NCBI GenBank assembly: GCA_934292725.1
Contig: CAKQXY010000001.1
Location: 62,001 to 126,000, forward strand
DNA: 64,000 nucleotides
Reading direction: 5' to 3'
Source: an uncultured Lachnospiraceae bacterium
GTDB taxonomy: Bacteria; Bacillota; Clostridia; Lachnospirales; Lachnospiraceae
How positions within the stretch are numbered: position 1 is the first letter of the stretch; each line of letters opens with the position of its first letter. The notes beneath the pieces were generated by a model. The model saw only the letters and a program-made list of their open reading frames with translations, had not been told where the DNA came from and did not search any database. The position numbers were made by a program, and so were the translations under genes. Shown here in pieces: positions 62,203-64,000 of this stretch.

Positions 62203-63108
62203 TTATCGTTTACATATTACCTGTGACAATGACGCTGCAAGCAGGCTGCCCATCTTATCTAATTCTTCATCAAGATTTTTAGGCATCACAAAGAGGTTCC
62301 CCAGCTCTGGTGCAAACACTTCTGATATAAGCTGATAATATTCTTCCTGATCAAGCATAGCAATGCTTCCAAGAACTGTTTCATTATATCCTATATGCTT
62401 TAGAGAATCCATTGCATCCGATACAATTGCTGCAGCACTTACAACTGTAGGAATCCCAATGGCAATCACAGGAATCTTCATGTTTTCCTTAGTTATACCT
62501 TTTCTTGCATTTCCGACACCAGATCCCGGACGAATCCCTGTATCGGTAAGCTGAACTGTTGTACCAAGCCGAAATGCACTTCTTGCTGCAAGCGCATCAA
62601 TAGTTATGATGCAGTCTGGAGAAGTTTGCTGTACAATGCCCTGTATGATTTCACTGCTTTCCATTCCAGTCTGCGCAAATACACCGGGAACGATCATTGA
62701 AGTATATGAAGCCATTCCAGACTGAGCCATTTTCTCAATTGTTAATGGTCCGAGTGCATCTGCTGTCATGTTGGCGTTTCCAAGACCAACAATCAAAAAA
62801 GAATGAGCCGATGATGGAAGCAGCTTGTTTATATAGGATGCAAGAAGCTTTGTATCAGGAAGCTTTGTTATAGAATGCCCTTTATCTGCAGACTCAAGTG
62901 TCATGTAATTTCCTATGGGCCGCCCCATGCGTTTTGCTCCATCTGCTGTTTTGATTTGTATTTTTGTAACGCGGATACATTTATCATCTTCTTTGTATTG
63001 TTCTAGTACAACGCCTGGAATCTCACCTTGCCTGCCGCTGCATTCTTCCTGAATTTCAACAGCGAGATCAGTATACATCATTGTTTTGTTGTCTTTTACA
63101 TTGATCAT
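62203..63108 (-). CDS. gpr: GPR, spore germination protease
   Basis: A 301-residue protein: the N-terminal processing site region (YTDLAVEIQEE), LIVGLGNANMTADALGP, QTGMESSEIIQGIV, TIDALAARS and the GTTVQLTDTGIRPGSGVGN segment. GPR breaks down SASPs in germination. It shows this is a spore former. Confidence 0.95.
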   Translation of the reverse strand: MINVKDNKTMMYTDLAVEIQEECSGRQGEIPGVVLEQYKEDDKCIRVTKIQIKTADGAKRMGRPIGNYMTLESADKGHSITKLPDTKLLASYINKLLPSSAHSFLIVGLGNANMTADALGPLTIEKMAQSGMASYTSMIVPGVFAQTGMESSEIIQGIVQQTSPDCIITIDALAARSAFRLGTTVQLTDTGIRPGSGVGNARKGITKENMKIPVIAIGIPTVVSAAAIVSDAMDSLKHIGYNETVLGSIAMLDQEEYYQLISEVFAPELGNLFVMPKNLDEELDKMGSLLAASLSQVICKR

Positions 63109-63149
63109 CTTTTTACCTTTCTTAGTTAAAATGGTTTATGAAATCGTTC

Positions 63150-63204
63150 AAAGTTTTACATGTAAAACTTTATTAAACATTCCTACTTGTTTTACATGTA
63201 AAAC
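63150..63204. promoter_or_regulatory. Twin palindromes between gpr and rpsT
   Basis: GTTTTACATGTAAAAC occurs at 63,153-63,168 and again at 63,189-63,204, 36 bp apart. The core TACATGTA fits the TACANNTGTA box of CopY/BlaI-type repressors. It lies before both divergent genes. The regulator is unknown. Confidence 0.6.
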
Positions 63205-63241
63205 TTTTTTGTATTTTTTGCATTTTTTTTGAAAATATGTA

Positions 63242-63270
63242 TTGACAGATCAATGTTTTTAGGCTATGAT
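63242..63270 (+). promoter_or_regulatory. Promoter of rpsT
   Basis: TTGACA (63,242-63,247), 17 bp, TATGAT (63,265-63,270). The RNA has a leader of about 90 nt before the ATG. Confidence 0.8.
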
Positions 63271-63363
63271 ACCACTTGTGTTGAAACGGTGTTTTCGAGT
63301 GATACACAGTATCGTTTTCAAACTATAAAAAGATTAAAAAACAAGAAATTTTGGAGGTGCCCC

Positions 63364-63627
63364 ATGGCAAATATTAAGTCCGCAAAGAAGAGAGTTTTAG
63401 TTAGTCAGGCAAAGGCAGATAGAAACAAGTCTGCTCGTTCTAAGGTAAAGACCTACATCAAGAAGGTAGAGAGCGCTGTTGCTGCAGGTGATAAGGCTGC
63501 TGCTCAGGCTGCAGTTGTTGAGGCTGAGTCCGTAATGAGAAAGGCTGCATCCAAGGGTGTTTATCATGATAACACTGTATCCAGAAAGATCAGCCGTATG
63601 AACAAGGCTGTTAACGCTATGAACTAA
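63364..63627 (+). CDS. rpsT: Ribosomal protein S20
   Basis: ATG 63,364 behind GGAGGTGCCC. The 87-residue protein starts MANIKSAKKRVLVSQAKADR and is rich in Lys and Ala. It binds 16S rRNA. Confidence 0.97.
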   Translation: MANIKSAKKRVLVSQAKADRNKSARSKVKTYIKKVESAVAAGDKAAAQAAVVEAESVMRKAASKGVYHDNTVSRKISRMNKAVNAMN

Positions 63628-63645
63628 TTTGTGTCTTGTACACAT

Positions 63646-63680
63646 AAAAAGCTGTCTGCTTCATGCAGGCAGCTTTTTTT
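63646..63680. terminator. Terminator after rpsT
   Basis: AAAAAGCTGTCTGC pairs with GCAGGCAGCTTTTTTT (one G-T pair); usable from both sides. Confidence 0.9.
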
Positions 63681-63685
63681 AATAG

Positions 63686-64000
63686 TCAGGCATGATACTC
63701 ACGATTTGCAATTGATAATAAAACCATCTCAACTGCAATACGCTCGTTCATATTTCCTCTTTTTACAGCTTCCTCAAGTTCAACACAGCGCTCAACGCAG
63801 CTTGTCAGCTGATCAATGGTGAATTGTCTTGCCTGGCCAAGCAATTTGTTAACTACAAATGGGCGAACCTTTAAAGCAGCTGCAATTTGATCCTTATTCT
63901 GGCGTCCGACTTCCATCTCCTTTACACATAAAAGCTGATTCATCTGACGTGCAATCAGAAATAAAATACGCATTCCTGGTTCTTTCAATGCTAATAGATC
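63686..64000 (-). CDS. holA: DNA polymerase III delta subunit, C-terminal part
   Basis: The last 105 codons; the start lies beyond the window. The helical end (FLIARQMNQLLCVKEMEVGR, VRPFVVNKLLGQARQF) is the C-terminal collar domain of HolA. rpsT next to holA is usual in Firmicutes. Confidence 0.8.
   Translation of the reverse strand, partial: DLLALKEPGMRILFLIARQMNQLLCVKEMEVGRQNKDQIAAALKVRPFVVNKLLGQARQFTIDQLTSCVERCVELEEAVKRGNMNERIAVEMVLLSIANREYHA

Noticed and set aside
63229..63363. Longer N-terminus for S20
   Set aside because: The extension covers the promoter and leader; the standard start MANIKSAKKR has an ideal GGAGGTG site.

Overview
The window is low-GC Firmicutes DNA, most likely a Clostridia/Lachnospiraceae gut anaerobe. 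The evidence is AT-rich codon use, strong AGGAGG ribosome binding sites, a spore germination protease gene (gpr), and the core order rplU-prp-rpmA-obgE-yhbY-yqeK-rsfS-lexA. It has two very different halves.

Positions 1 to about 48,150 are a large accessory region, almost all on the + strand, with no transposase, phage structural gene, tRNA, rRNA or CRISPR array. It starts inside a terminator that recurs at 10.86 and 11.29 kb, so the array continues upstream. Block A (1.3-10.8 kb) has two Hsp70/actin-fold ATPases, one with Sel1 repeats and one with RCC1-like repeats. A HerA/VirB4-type ATPase, a small helical protein, a C39/papain-like cysteine peptidase, an unknown partner and a membrane-anchored protein with a GrpE-like C-terminus follow. 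A control segment (10.9-12.5 kb) holds an XRE repressor gene, small paralogous ORFs and repeated promoters bracketed by a CAAACAGA motif. Block B (12.5-24.6 kb) repeats the logic: GrpE-like protein, divergent Hsp70-like protein, unknown protein, HerA-like ATPase with a Ser/Thr-rich insert, papain-fold toxin-1-like protein, possible immunity protein, coiled-coil protein, radical SAM/SPASM enzyme, and a second Hsp70-like protein with decayed nucleotide-binding motifs.

From 24.7 to 33.8 kb come exported or surface-type proteins (RCC1 repeats, a lipoprotein and a membrane protein with DnaJ-type CxxCxG fingers, Sel1 repeats) and nucleotide-chemistry enzymes (calcineurin-like phosphoesterase, TIGR02452/PARG-like protein, two COG3541-type nucleotidyltransferases). 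From 33.8 to 44 kb two very large proteins join a Ser/Thr kinase, a NACHT-type STAND NTPase and a transmembrane helix; one ends in a predicted outside beta-propeller. A degenerate kinase and an unknown protein lie between them. Paralogous exported proteins, one broken by a 4-bp frameshift, follow.

The accessory region is full of gene relics: XRE, HerA, zinc-finger and phosphoesterase fragments, plus conversion-like tracts between paralogues and leaders shared by unrelated proteins. I read it as a fast-recombining conflict, secretion or stress system built around repurposed Hsp70/GrpE-type parts and HerA-type motors. That function is inference; the domains and repeats are visible.

Positions 48.2-64 kb are core: a possible structured RNA, a tyrosine recombinase, a TtcA-like tRNA thiolase, an LCP lipoprotein, lexA with its operator, then mostly minus-strand ribosome-related genes (rsfS, yqeK, yhbY, obgE, rpmA, prp, rplU with a leader, RNase E/G, a TIGR03936-like protein, a TIGR03960-like radical SAM protein), pepT, gpr, rpsT and the end of holA. 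A 375-bp nested palindromic element lies between yqeK and yhbY, where nadD is often found.
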